Positions 8,311 to 16,134 of a stretch of 64,000 nt of DNA are shown here, in pieces (the stretch's first letter is position 1; each line of letters opens with the position of its first letter). The translations under genes and the position numbers were made by a program. Origin of the DNA: Candidatus Villigracilis proximus (GTDB lineage Bacteria > Chloroflexota > Anaerolineae > Anaerolineales > Villigracilaceae); contig JADKBB010000025.1 in the NCBI GenBank assembly GCA_016715195.1, forward strand, positions 17,456 through 81,455, given 5' to 3'. The notes beneath the pieces were generated by a model, which did not search any database, was not told where the DNA came from, and worked only from the letters and a program-made list of their open reading frames with translations.

Positions 8311-9291
8311 TCAGAGGCTTCCGAAGTCTCTCTTAATTCTTTCCGGCGGAGAGTCTTTTAAAAGACCTCGGAAGCCTGTATGCAATTTAATTTCAAGTCC
8401 TTCATAGGCGGCGCGTGAATCAGGGAATAACTTTTGCGCTGTAGATTCTTGCGCCGCTACCAAATCGTCAGTGTAGGAAGGGTCGTGGTGAAACAGAACC
8501 AGTTCACCCGTCTCGGCTGATGCGGCAACTTCTGAAGCCATCACAGCGGTCGAGTGTCCATAGCCCTGCGTGGATGGGAATCCGGCGAGTTGTCCGCGAT
8601 AATGTTCTTCGCTGTATTGCGCATCGTGGATCAGCACATCTGCATCGCGCGCAAAGGCCACCAGCCTGCGATCCATGCCCACGTAGCCTTCGGTGTCTGT
8701 CGCATACACGACCGACTTGCCGCGCCATGTGATGCGATAAATATAGACTCCGCCCGGGTGCGCGTGCGAACTATAAATGCGGATGACGACCGCGTCGGGG
8801 CTTAATCTGGTATTTGATTCAGTTACCCGAATATTTTCTTCATCCCAAACGATCACCTGTGACTCGCGAACTGACTCGATCTCTTTCGAGGAAGCCATCT
8901 CACGCAAGCTGACGGGAAAAGTCTCTGCTGATTGATTGTGTTCGAGCACGCGCCGTATCGTTTCAGGCGTGCCGCCCGGCCCAAAAATATGCAGGCGTGT
9001 GTTCGGCATATAAGCAGGGACGAAAAACGGAAAGCCCTGAGTGTGGTCGTGATGCAAGTGACTGAAGAGCAGCAGGAATTCCAGCGGACGTTTTTCCGCA
9101 GGGTGGGCAGCGCGTTTTGCCAGCTCACGCCCAAGTGGAATGATTCCTGTGCCGGCATCCAAAATGATCGTGCGCTCGCCGGCGCGAATCTCCACGCAGG
9201 CTGTGTTGCCGCCAAAGCGGACTGTGTCTGCGCCGGGTGTGGGATAACTTCCGCGCACACCCCAGAATTTGATTTTCAGTTCTTCGTTCAT
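8311..9291 (-). CDS. MBL-fold metallo-hydrolase
   Basis: Metallo-beta-lactamase superfamily hydrolase of 326 residues, of the PDE/RNase Z-like group, likely a phosphodiesterase. It has the GVRGSYPTPG start, the metal motif SHLHHDHTQG (H78, H80, D82, H83), later HAHPGG and IHDAQYSEEHY, and a GYGHSTA segment. The last 20 or so residues (GFRGLLKDSPPERIKRDFGSL) are encoded by an inverted repeat element (8315-8377) that also occurs outside genes at 9396-9459, so the native C-terminus seems to have been replaced or extended by repeat DNA. Confidence 0.88.
   Translation of the reverse strand: MNEELKIKFWGVRGSYPTPGADTVRFGGNTACVEIRAGERTIILDAGTGIIPLGRELAKRAAHPAEKRPLEFLLLFSHLHHDHTQGFPFFVPAYMPNTRLHIFGPGGTPETIRRVLEHNQSAETFPVSLREMASSKEIESVRESQVIVWDEENIRVTESNTRLSPDAVVIRIYSSHAHPGGVYIYRITWRGKSVVYATDTEGYVGMDRRLVAFARDADVLIHDAQYSEEHYRGQLAGFPSTQGYGHSTAVMASEVAASAETGELVLFHHDPSYTDDLVAAQESTAQKLFPDSRAAYEGLEIKLHTGFRGLLKDSPPERIKRDFGSL
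8315..8377. repeat. Inverted repeat element in the 3' end of the MBL gene
   Basis: Arms AGGCTTCCGAAGTCT (8315-8329) and AGACCTCGGAAGCCT (8363-8377), 14 of 15 paired. A related copy with perfect arms lies at 9396-9459. Confidence 0.8.
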
Positions 9292-9361
9292 CTCATGCCT
9301 CCATTTCAGATTACTCTCTTATTATCTTCGTTACAGAGTTTTCCTCAAGGAAAGTTTTCGC

Positions 9362-9393
9362 ACCTGTACTGGGAAATATTTCTCAGTACAGGT
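9362..9393. repeat. 32-base near-perfect palindrome
   Basis: Arms ACCTGTACTG and CAGTACAGGT flank the self-complementary GAAATATTTC with one unpaired base on each side. It lies between two divergent genes and has no T run, so an operator or a cruciform is more likely than a terminator. Confidence 0.7.
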
Positions 9394-9395
9394 CC

Positions 9396-9459
9396 AGACT
9401 TCCGAAGTCTTTTAAGAGTCGTCCAGGCGAAGATGCATCAAAAAAGACTTCGGAAGTCT
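9396..9459. repeat. Inverted repeat, AGACTTCCGAAGTCT family
   Basis: Perfect 15-base arms at 9396-9410 and 9445-9459. Same family as the element inside the MBL gene at 8315-8377. Confidence 0.75.
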
Positions 9460-9473
9460 CTTATTATGGCTTG

Positions 9474-9626
9474 CATCCTGAGCGGAGTGACGAGTGCTGT
9501 TCGAGGAACGCAGTCGAAGGACAATTTACGTGCTTCGGCTGCGTTCGGACGATGGAACTGTCCTCTCTCCGCTCACATTGTCCCGACGTCCTTTCGGGAG
9601 CATGTAAATTGTCTGCGCTCAGGATG
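9474..9626. repeat. Nested palindromic element, MITE-like
   Basis: Perfect 11-base terminal inverted repeats, CATCCTGAGCG and CGCTCAGGATG, enclose a second inverted pair (GACAATTTAC / GTAAATTGTC) and a CCCGA..TCGGG hairpin. The part at 9567-9604 matches 7462-7499 in inverse orientation. No target-site duplication and no transposase were seen. Confidence 0.65.
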
Positions 9627-9649
9627 TAGTTACTTAAAAGTCATGGCGG

Positions 9650-9655
9650 TATAAT
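9650..9655 (+). promoter_or_regulatory. -10 box, leaderless DUF951 gene
   Basis: Perfect TATAAT, 7 bases before the ATG at 9663. Transcription would start at or next to the ATG. Confidence 0.6.
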
Positions 9656-9662
9656 TCTGCAC

Positions 9663-9890
9663 ATGCTTCCTGACTTGCAGTTGAAAGACCATTTGCGTCT
9701 ACGGAAACCACATCCATGCGGATCGTATGAGTGGACAGTGGTGCGCCTTGGCGCGGATATTGGTTTGGAATGCATGGGCTGTCAGCATCGCGTGATGCTC
9801 ACACGCCGTGAACTGGTAAAACGTTTGAAGGCAAATTTGACAATTCATGAAGAGAATAAAAAGGAACAACGTCCCGCAGATTTAGGTTGA
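9663..9890 (+). CDS. DUF951 family protein
   Basis: Small conserved protein of 75 residues, function unknown. It matches the DUF951 pattern: LKDHLRLRKPHPCGSYEW, then VVRLGADIGLECMGC and HRVMLTRRELVKRL. The Cys of PHPCG and the CMGC pair suggest a small metal-binding or nucleic-acid-binding beta fold. In Firmicutes the family lies near chromosome partition and replication genes; here it precedes a glycosyltransferase. The start is set by the nearby TATAAT box. Confidence 0.88.
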   Translation: MLPDLQLKDHLRLRKPHPCGSYEWTVVRLGADIGLECMGCQHRVMLTRRELVKRLKANLTIHEENKKEQRPADLG

Positions 9891-9951
9891 TCAACTTTGT
9901 TGGTTAGATAAATCAGTGGGATGTTTTACAAAATTTCAGGAGAAATCGAAC

Positions 9952-11196
9952 ATGGCAGAAAATGTAACAGAAGTTGGAAAGAAACTTCATATGGGTTCGC
10001 TTCGCATCGGGTTGTTCACAGACACGTATGCACCGCAGATAAACGGCGTTTCCATTTCTTTGCAATTGGTGTCGGAGGGATTACAACGCAGAGGACACCA
10101 GGTTACGATCTTCGCACCAAAAATTCCCGGCTATAAAGACGATCAACCCGGCGTGGTGCGGCTTCCATCTTTGAAATATTTGAATGACCCGCCGATTTAT
10201 GTGGCTGTGCTTGGAACTCCGCGCAGCACATGGTCGTTGACCAGAAAACATTTTGACGTGCTGCACGCCCACAGTCCGCTGACAGTGGGACTGCTGGCTT
10301 ATTTCACAGCTTCCACCAAAAATCTGCCTCTTATTTACACGTATCACACATCCATTACAGATTACACTCATTATCTTAAGATCATCGGTGGCACGGGCGT
10401 CATCCGCCATGCGGCACGCTGGTTTAGCACCACGTCTACCAATCTTGGCGATCAAATTGTGGTGCCTTCGCCCAAATTCCATCGTCTGCTTTTGGAACAG
10501 AAAGTAACCAAGCCGATCATTACCATTCCCAACGGAATTGATTTGAGCAATTTCAAGGCGGTGAAAAATCCTGGAAGCTTTAGAAACAGGCTCGGGTTAA
10601 GTGCTGATGCGCCGATCTTGTTATCCGTCGGCAGAGTGGACCCGGAGAAGCGTCTCGATTTTCTGATCGATGCATTTGTGCGTATGTCAGAGCGGGTTCC
10701 TGATGCGCATCTTGTCTTTGCCGGTGATGGCGGAGCGCGCAAAAAACTTGAAGAACATGCAGCCGCAACGAATGTGAGCGACCGCATTCATTTTCTTGGC
10801 ATGGTTAATCGCGCTGAGTTACCTGATCTTTTACATGACGCGACCATCTTTTTATCTGCATCCACAACCGAAGTGCATCCCATTTCGGTGATCGAGGCGA
10901 TTGCCTCCGGGCTGCCTTTGGTGGTCGTGCAGGATGAAGCCTTCGAAGGCATGATCGTGGAAAACGAGAACGGACATTTAACTCCGCTGGATGTGGGTGT
11001 GTTTAGCGATACATTGGTGAAGCTGTTATCTGACCCTGAAAAACTTGCGCGTTATGGCAAACGTTCCACTGAATTGAGTGAGAAATTTTCCATCGAGGGG
11101 CAGGTCAGCGCATTGGAGAATCTCTACTTTGAGGCCATCCTGCAAAACTGGCGCGGAAGTTTCGTCTCGCGTATTTCTGCCAGATTGAAGTTTTAA
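9952..11196 (+). CDS. Glycosyltransferase family 4
   Basis: GT-B fold retaining glycosyltransferase of about 414 residues, cytoplasmic or membrane-associated, using a nucleotide sugar. The N-terminal domain opens with GLFTDTYAPQINGVSISL, as in lipid-modifying GT4 enzymes (PimA, diglucosyldiacylglycerol synthase groups). The C-terminal domain has LSVGRVDPEKRLDFLIDA and the EX7E motif in EVHPISVIEAIASGLPLV. The start follows AGGAG with 9 bases of spacing; an upstream GTG in frame is less likely. The acceptor could be a membrane lipid, but this is inference. Confidence 0.88.
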   Translation: MAENVTEVGKKLHMGSLRIGLFTDTYAPQINGVSISLQLVSEGLQRRGHQVTIFAPKIPGYKDDQPGVVRLPSLKYLNDPPIYVAVLGTPRSTWSLTRKHFDVLHAHSPLTVGLLAYFTASTKNLPLIYTYHTSITDYTHYLKIIGGTGVIRHAARWFSTTSTNLGDQIVVPSPKFHRLLLEQKVTKPIITIPNGIDLSNFKAVKNPGSFRNRLGLSADAPILLSVGRVDPEKRLDFLIDAFVRMSERVPDAHLVFAGDGGARKKLEEHAAATNVSDRIHFLGMVNRAELPDLLHDATIFLSASTTEVHPISVIEAIASGLPLVVVQDEAFEGMIVENENGHLTPLDVGVFSDTLVKLLSDPEKLARYGKRSTELSEKFSIEGQVSALENLYFEAILQNWRGSFVSRISARLKF

Positions 11197-11204
11197 GAAC
11201 CTTT

Positions 11205-11282
11205 AAACACAAAGGACACGAAGTACACAAAGGTTTAAAACCTTAATGGTTTTCCTTCGTGACCTTGGTGTCCTTTGTGTTT
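11205..11282. repeat. Nonamer-based inverted repeat (ACACAAAGG family)
   Basis: Perfect 15-base arms AAACACAAAGGACAC (11205-11219) and its complement (11268-11282). Inside, 9-base words recur: ACACAAAGG, ACACGAAGT, ACACAAAGG, then CTTCGTGAC, CTTGGTGTC. The first 28 bases are identical to 58927-58954. It lies between the GT4 gene and tsaE. Confidence 0.85.
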
Positions 11283-11313
11283 AATATTTTCTTCGCATTG
11301 ATTTATCAGGGGG

Positions 11314-11319
11314 TATAAT
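11314..11319 (+). promoter_or_regulatory. -10 box of the tsaE operon, leaderless
   Basis: Perfect TATAAT, 9 bases before the ATG of tsaE. A TTCGCA about 18 bases upstream may be a weak -35. Confidence 0.55.
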
Positions 11320-11328
11320 TCTTTCGCG

Positions 11329-11826
11329 ATGCCCATCCTTGATTCTCACACCATTGAATTTTTCAGCCGCAGCCCCGAGCAGACGCGTCGTATTGGAATG
11401 CGTCTCGGCGCTGAGATCAAAGCAGGCGATGTGATCTGTTTGCAGGGCGATCTCGGCGCAGGGAAAACAACCTTTGTGCAGGGTCTCGCGCAAGGCTGGG
11501 GGTCTCAAGATTCTGTTTCAAGCCCCACTTTTGTTATTGTCAATTTATATCGCCGCGCGAATGGCGCTCAACTCTTTCATCTTGATACGTATCGTCTTGA
11601 ATCTTTGCCTGAGGCAGAGGAACTTGATCTTGAGTCCATGCTTACCGAAGGTGCGCTGGTGATCGAATGGCCTGAGCGGCTCGACGGGCTGATTCCCAAA
11701 GAACGATTGTGGATCAACCTTGAGCACATTCAGGAGGAACACCGTCAGATGCGTTTCAACGCGAACGGCAAACGTTACGATGAATTGCTTGAGGGCATTC
11801 GTCAATCCATGTTTGGAGGGGCTTAA
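11329..11826 (+). CDS. tsaE: tRNA threonylcarbamoyladenosine ATPase TsaE
   Basis: P-loop ATPase needed, with TsaB and TsaD, for the t6A37 modification of ANN-decoding tRNAs. The 165-residue protein has the TsaE Walker A GDLGAGKTTFVQGLAQ (about residues 43-58), the switch-like SPTFVIVNLY, HLDTYRLES and VIEWPERL motifs. It begins a tight four-gene operon: its stop overlaps the tsaB start (TAATG). No tsaD is present in the window. Confidence 0.96.
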   Translation: MPILDSHTIEFFSRSPEQTRRIGMRLGAEIKAGDVICLQGDLGAGKTTFVQGLAQGWGSQDSVSSPTFVIVNLYRRANGAQLFHLDTYRLESLPEAEELDLESMLTEGALVIEWPERLDGLIPKERLWINLEHIQEEHRQMRFNANGKRYDELLEGIRQSMFGGA

Positions 11827-12500
11827 TGTTACTTGCAATTGATACATCCACTGCACAGGTGGGATTGGCTTTATATGATGGGACTCAGATCCTGAGCGAG
11901 ATGACCTGGACGACACGTCAGCATCACACGACTGAATTGGCCCCGGCTCTTTCCGGACTTTTGAATCGGTGCGGCGTTTCTATGGACATGGTCAGCGCTT
12001 TGGGTGTGGCAGTTGGCCCGGGTTCTTTTACAAGTTTGCGTGTTGGTTTATCTTTGGTAAAAGGCATCGCGCTTGCGCGTCATATTCCTGTGATCGGAAT
12101 TTCCACTTTGGATATTATCGCGGCGGCGCAGCCTGTGGGCAAACACGCTTCGCGGCTGGCCGTGGTGATTCAAGCCGGGCGTAAGCGAATCGCTGTCGGT
12201 TGGTATAAATGCCTGAAGAACGAGTGGCAGGTTCAAGGTCCAGTAAGAAGCGGGACGGTTGATGAGCTGGCAGATGAAATTAATAGTCCCACATACGTGG
12301 CCGGCGAGTTAACGTCTGATGACCGCACTCGCATGGCGCGGAAACGAGTCAATATTCTGCTGGCTTCGCCCGTGTATTGCATCCGCCGTCCGTCCATTCT
12401 GGCAGAGTTGGCGTGGGCGCGCTGGCAAAATAATGATGTGGACGATGCCGCGTCGCTCGCGCCTGTATATCTACATGTTGAGGGCACGCCGATTTTATGA
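11826..12500 (+). CDS. tsaB: tRNA threonylcarbamoyladenosine protein TsaB
   Basis: ASKHA-fold partner that forms a dimer with TsaD in t6A synthesis. The 224-residue product starts LLAIDTSTAQVGLALYDG and has the conserved GVAVGPGSFTSLRVGLSLVKGIAL segment. It overlaps tsaE by one base and rimI by four (ATGA), so translation is coupled. Confidence 0.95.
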   Translation: MLLAIDTSTAQVGLALYDGTQILSEMTWTTRQHHTTELAPALSGLLNRCGVSMDMVSALGVAVGPGSFTSLRVGLSLVKGIALARHIPVIGISTLDIIAAAQPVGKHASRLAVVIQAGRKRIAVGWYKCLKNEWQVQGPVRSGTVDELADEINSPTYVAGELTSDDRTRMARKRVNILLASPVYCIRRPSILAELAWARWQNNDVDDAASLAPVYLHVEGTPIL

Positions 12501-12952
12501 GTGTCGTCTACCGTAGAATGACATTGGATGATTTGGAACAAGTGGTCGCGATTGACCAGATCTCTTTTAGTTTGCCGTGGCCTGCGCGTTCATTCCGCTT
12601 TGAGTTGACAGATAATCCGGCTTCGCGCTGTTGGGTGGCCGATCTGGATGGACGCATCGTGGCGATGCTGGTGGCGTGGTTCATTGTGGATGAAATTCAC
12701 ATCGCGACGATTGCCACGCATCCTGATTTTCGCAAGCAGGGCATTGGCGAAAAAATATTGTCGCTGACTTTACAATCTGCAAAAGAAGAAGGCGCGATCA
12801 CTTCGTTTTTGGAAGTCCGCGAAGGAAATCTGGCCGCGCTGAATATGTATCGCAAATTTGGTTTTGAAGTGGATGGCCGCCGCACTGGTTATTACAAAGA
12901 TAATGGTGAAGATGCGATCTTAATGTCACTTAAGGATTTGAGTGGAGGATGA
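12497..12952 (+). CDS. rimI: Ribosomal protein S18-alanine N-acetyltransferase RimI
   Basis: GNAT enzyme that acetylates the N-terminus of ribosomal protein S18, and often sits beside tsaB. The 151-residue protein has the RimI features: MTLDDLEQVVAIDQISF, acetyl-CoA motif IATHPDFRKQGIGEKIL, the LEVREGNLAALNMYRKFGF segment and the tail GRRTGYYKDNGEDAILM. It overlaps tsaB by four bases and abuts the udg gene with no gap. Confidence 0.94.
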   Translation: MSVVYRRMTLDDLEQVVAIDQISFSLPWPARSFRFELTDNPASRCWVADLDGRIVAMLVAWFIVDEIHIATIATHPDFRKQGIGEKILSLTLQSAKEEGAITSFLEVREGNLAALNMYRKFGFEVDGRRTGYYKDNGEDAILMSLKDLSGG

Positions 12953-13600
12953 ATGACCGCTGAAGAAACTTTAGCCAAAATTGCCGGGGAAGTTTCTGTA
13001 TGCACGAAATGTGTGCTGCATGAATCACGCAAAAAATCCGTGCCCGGCGACGGCCCTGCGAATGCAGAGATCATGTTCATTGGGGAAGGCCCCGGCTTTC
13101 ATGAGAACGAGCAGGGACATCCCTTTGTGGGTGCTTCAGGTAAATTTTTGGATCAACTGCTGGCCCAGGCAGATGTGACACGCGAAGAAGTGTTCATTGC
13201 GAATGTAGTGAAGTGCCGTCCGCCGGGAAACCGCGACCCGTTACCCGATGAATTAGCTACTTGTGATATGTATTTGGAAGCGCAGATCAAGGCAATAAAT
13301 CCTAGTATTATTGTGACGCTGGGACGCATATCCATGAGTAAGTTCTTCTCAGGAGTTAAGATCAGCGCTGTGCATGGGCAAATGCAAAAGGTGGGTGAAA
13401 GGTATGTCATCCCAATGTTTCATCCTGCGGCGGCCTTGCATCAATCTGCGCTTAAACCTACTATTCTGGCTGATTTTGCAAAACTACCGGATCAATTGAA
13501 GGAGGCGCGTGCCGCATTAGGGAAACCGGTTGTAGAAAAAGTAAAAAAGAAGGTGGAAGAAATTCCAGACGATGCACCAAAGCAATTAAATTTATTTTAG
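12953..13600 (+). CDS. udg: Family 4 uracil-DNA glycosylase
   Basis: Removes uracil from DNA, the first step of base-excision repair. The 215-residue protein has four cysteines in the iron-sulfur arrangement of family 4 (C17, C20, C88, C104), the GEGPG motif at about 44-48, NVVKCRPPGNRDP, and the second catalytic region MFHPAAALH. The C-terminal 30 residues are lysine-rich and variable. It starts directly after the rimI stop and is the last gene of the tsaE operon. Confidence 0.93.
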   Translation: MTAEETLAKIAGEVSVCTKCVLHESRKKSVPGDGPANAEIMFIGEGPGFHENEQGHPFVGASGKFLDQLLAQADVTREEVFIANVVKCRPPGNRDPLPDELATCDMYLEAQIKAINPSIIVTLGRISMSKFFSGVKISAVHGQMQKVGERYVIPMFHPAAALHQSALKPTILADFAKLPDQLKEARAALGKPVVEKVKKKVEEIPDDAPKQLNLF

Positions 13601-13635
13601 CTGAAACATGGAAACATCTGATGAAAGGAGAAAAT

Positions 13636-14958
13636 ATGTCTACAAAAGAAGATCTGATTAAGAAATTAAAAGATAAAACTGCAAAGATAGCGATTCTTGG
13701 TTTGGGGTACGTGGGTTTGCCGCTTGCGGTTGTATTCGGCGAGGCGGGCTTTCATGTCACAGGGGTTGATCCTGATAAACGTAAGATCAATTCACTGGCC
13801 GAGGGCAAGTCCTATATTCCTGATGTAAAGAGTGAAGCGGTTGCGAAATTGATCAAGGATGGTAAATTTACCGCCACAACTGATTTTTCTGTGCTAAAGG
13901 AAATGGATGCGGTTAGCATTTGTGTGCCGACCCCGCTGCGTAAAACGGGTGACCCGGATATGTCCTTCATTATTTCCGCAACCGAAGAATTGGCGAAATA
14001 TGTCCACAAGGGCATGGTGGTGGTACTGGAATCGACAACCTATCCCGGCACAACCCGCGAATTGCTTTTGCCAAAATTAGGCATTGAGCATGATCTTGTT
14101 GTCGGTGAAGATTGGTTCCTTGCCTTTTCACCTGAGCGCGTTGACCCGGGCCGAGAAGATTGGACAACCATCAACACGCCCAAGGTTTTGGGCGGCATCA
14201 CCGAAGCTTGCGGCGAAGTGGCAACTGCCTGGTATGAAGGCGCGATCAAGACTGTGCATCATGTCTCCTCTGCCGAAGCGGCTGAAATGTCCAAGCTGCT
14301 TGAGAATACTTTCCGTATGATCAACATTGGCATGGTCAACGAACTGGCGATCATGTGCGAACGTCTCGGTGTGGATGTGTGGGAAGTGATCGATGCGGCC
14401 GCGAGTAAACCATTTGGCTTTATGAAATTCACCCCCGGCCCTGGTCTGGGCGGACACTGCATCCCAATTGACCCGCTATATCTTTCATGGAAGATGAAAT
14501 CCTTTAATTACAATGCGCGCTTTATTGAACTCGCGTCTGAGATCAATACCAACATGCCGCGTTATGTGGTCAATCGTGTGATGGAAGGTTTGAACGATCA
14601 CGGCAAGGCGTTGAAGGGTTCCAAAATCCTCGTGCTGGGTGTGGCGTATAAACCTGATATTGATGATGTACGCGAATCTCCTGCTCTGGATGTGATCGGC
14701 CTTTTGAAAAACAAGGGCGCAATTGTGGAATATCACGACCCGTATATTCCGCATGTTCATCATGAGCATGATGGCTGGCAAATGGACAGCGTCAAGGATA
14801 TGATGAAGTCGGTCAAGGAATCTGATGCGGTGGTGATCATTACCAATCACAAGGAATATGATTACAAAGCGATCATTGAATCTGCGAAATTTGTTTTCGA
14901 CTCTCGAAATGCCACCGGCAAACTTGGGAAGAACAGCGCGAACGTTGTAAGGTTATAG
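13636..14958 (+). CDS. Nucleotide-sugar dehydrogenase (UDP-glucose/UDP-HexNAc 6-dehydrogenase)
   Basis: NAD-dependent four-electron oxidation of a UDP-hexose or UDP-N-acetylhexosamine to the uronate. The 440-residue protein has the Rossmann motif GLGYVGLPLA (22-31), STTYPGTTRE, FSPERVDPG, and the catalytic cysteine segment GPGLGGHCIPIDP, followed by a C-terminal NAD-dependent domain (VLGVAYKPDIDDVRESPA). The start at 13636 follows AAAGGAG. FSPERVDPG and GGHCIPIDP resemble the WbpA/WecC branch, yet the next gene looks like a UDP-glucuronate 4-epimerase, so UDP-glucose remains a plausible substrate. It opens the surface-glycan locus. Confidence 0.88.
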   Translation: MSTKEDLIKKLKDKTAKIAILGLGYVGLPLAVVFGEAGFHVTGVDPDKRKINSLAEGKSYIPDVKSEAVAKLIKDGKFTATTDFSVLKEMDAVSICVPTPLRKTGDPDMSFIISATEELAKYVHKGMVVVLESTTYPGTTRELLLPKLGIEHDLVVGEDWFLAFSPERVDPGREDWTTINTPKVLGGITEACGEVATAWYEGAIKTVHHVSSAEAAEMSKLLENTFRMINIGMVNELAIMCERLGVDVWEVIDAAASKPFGFMKFTPGPGLGGHCIPIDPLYLSWKMKSFNYNARFIELASEINTNMPRYVVNRVMEGLNDHGKALKGSKILVLGVAYKPDIDDVRESPALDVIGLLKNKGAIVEYHDPYIPHVHHEHDGWQMDSVKDMMKSVKESDAVVIITNHKEYDYKAIIESAKFVFDSRNATGKLGKNSANVVRL

Positions 14959-14971
14959 GTTTAATTTTTTC

Positions 14972-15018
14972 AGGATCAGGTGTCGGGCTTTCTCTTCTGA
15001 CACCTGATACGTGACACA
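14972..15018. repeat. Heptamer-type hairpin before the epimerase gene
   Basis: ATCAGGTGTC (14975-14984) pairs perfectly with GACACCTGAT (14999-15008). The second arm continues as 7-base words TGACACC, TGATACG, TGACACA. It lies in the short gap between the dehydrogenase and epimerase genes. Confidence 0.65.
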
Positions 15019-15030
15019 GGAGCACTTTTT

Positions 15031-16002
15031 ATGGCACATTATCTGGTAACCGGCGCGGCAGGTTTTATCGGTGCGCGAACCTCGACCATGCTGATCGAGC
15101 AGGGACATACCGTGGTTGGTATTGACAACGTGAACGATGCGTATGATCCGCGTGTAAAACACTATCGTTTGAAGAAACTTCAAGCGCTGAAAGGTTTTTC
15201 CTTTCATCAACACGATATTTCCCAAAAGTCAGCCATTGACTTGTTTAAGAATGAGAAATTAGACGGCGTGATCAATCTCGCGGCGCGCGCGGGCGTGCGC
15301 TACAGCGTGGAAAACCCCTGGGCGTTTTTAGAATCAAATGTCACCGGCACATTGAACATGCTTGAGGTTTGCCGTCAGTTTGGGTGCAGGAAATTTATTC
15401 TCGCCTCCACATCCAGTATTTATGGCGAAAATCCAGAATATCCCACGCCTGAAACTGCTTCAAGCAGCGAACCGATGCAGCCTTATGCCGCCAGCAAGAA
15501 AGGCGCGGAAGCACTGGCGCATTCCTATCATCATCTATTTGATATTGATGTGACCGTTGTCCGCTATTTCACGGTCTATGGTCCCGCTGGCCGGCCCGAT
15601 CTTGCCATCTTCCGCTTCGTGAAGTGGATCATGGAAGGGGAGCCGATCCGCATTAATGGAGATGGGAATCAATCGCGCGGCTTCACCTACGTGGATGACA
15701 TTGCCCGCGGAACAATTGCCGCACTCAAGCCGCTTGGCTATGAAGTCATCAACCTTGGCGGACATGAAGTCATCTCCATCAATGGACTCGTTGAACTGGT
15801 CGAAGATTTAACGGGCAAAAAAGCGAACGTGCAATATGGTCCGCCCAATCTGGCCGACATGTTCATGAACCAGGCCAATGTGACAAAGGCCCGCGAAATG
15901 CTCGGCTGGAATCCACAAGTCAACTTGCGCGAAGGCATCGGCAATTTGATCGAATGGTACAAAGCTGAACGCGAATGGGCCAAGGATATTTTGACTCCGT
16001 AA
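15031..16002 (+). CDS. UDP-glucuronate 4-epimerase-like NAD-dependent epimerase
   Basis: Extended SDR enzyme of 323 residues, probably converting UDP-glucuronate to UDP-galacturonate (CapI/LpsL group). Evidence is the NAD motif GAAGFIG, the diagnostic GIDNVNDAYDPRVKHYRL near residue 30-48, STSSIYG and the YAASKKG catalytic Tyr/Lys, then RYFTVYGPAGRPDLAI. The start follows AGGAG. Its position after the UDP-sugar dehydrogenase fits a two-step route to UDP-galacturonate, or to its N-acetyl analogue. Confidence 0.87.
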   Translation: MAHYLVTGAAGFIGARTSTMLIEQGHTVVGIDNVNDAYDPRVKHYRLKKLQALKGFSFHQHDISQKSAIDLFKNEKLDGVINLAARAGVRYSVENPWAFLESNVTGTLNMLEVCRQFGCRKFILASTSSIYGENPEYPTPETASSSEPMQPYAASKKGAEALAHSYHHLFDIDVTVVRYFTVYGPAGRPDLAIFRFVKWIMEGEPIRINGDGNQSRGFTYVDDIARGTIAALKPLGYEVINLGGHEVISINGLVELVEDLTGKKANVQYGPPNLADMFMNQANVTKAREMLGWNPQVNLREGIGNLIEWYKAEREWAKDILTP

Positions 16003-16017
16003 ATCGAAATATCCACG

Positions 16018-16076
16018 GATGAACACAGATGAAAAGGATTTGAGCTTTTATCCGAAATCAGTGTTCATCTTTTTTT
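16018..16076 (+). terminator. Terminator built from a GATGAACAC repeat
   Basis: GATGAACAC (16018-16026) pairs with GTGTTCATC (16061-16069), which is followed by seven T. Flanking words (ATCCACGG.., ATCTGTGG) extend the symmetry. It lies just after the epimerase stop. Confidence 0.65.
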
Positions 16077-16094
16077 ATCTGTGGTAAATAATTG

Positions 16095-16127
16095 ACGCTC
16101 CGGCAGAAATGCTGGAGCGTTTATAAT
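16095..16127 (+). promoter_or_regulatory. Flippase promoter with palindrome in the -35 region
   Basis: ACGCTCC (16095-16101) and GGAGCGT (16114-16120) form an inverted repeat immediately before a perfect TATAAT (16122-16127), which is 7 bases from the ATG. The palindrome covers where a -35 would lie, so it may be an operator; it could also serve as a terminator stem. Confidence 0.5.
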
Positions 16128-16134
16128 TCCATGC

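Larger units (their letters stand above)
9292..9662. other. Gene-free gap rich in inverted repeats
   Basis: No credible gene in 371 bases between the MBL start and the DUF951 start. It holds, in order, a 32-base near-perfect palindrome, a GACTTCCGAAGTC repeat pair, a nested palindromic element of 153 bases and the DUF951 promoter, each listed separately. Confidence 0.8.

Noticed and set aside
9474..9626. Structured non-coding RNA
   Set aside because: The fold arises from repeated words also present elsewhere in inverse orientation. There is no dedicated promoter or terminator, so a repeat element explains it better.
11205..11282. 15-base inverted ends as an insertion sequence
   Set aside because: Only 48 bases lie between the arms, with no transposase and no target duplication; the content is tandem 9-base words.
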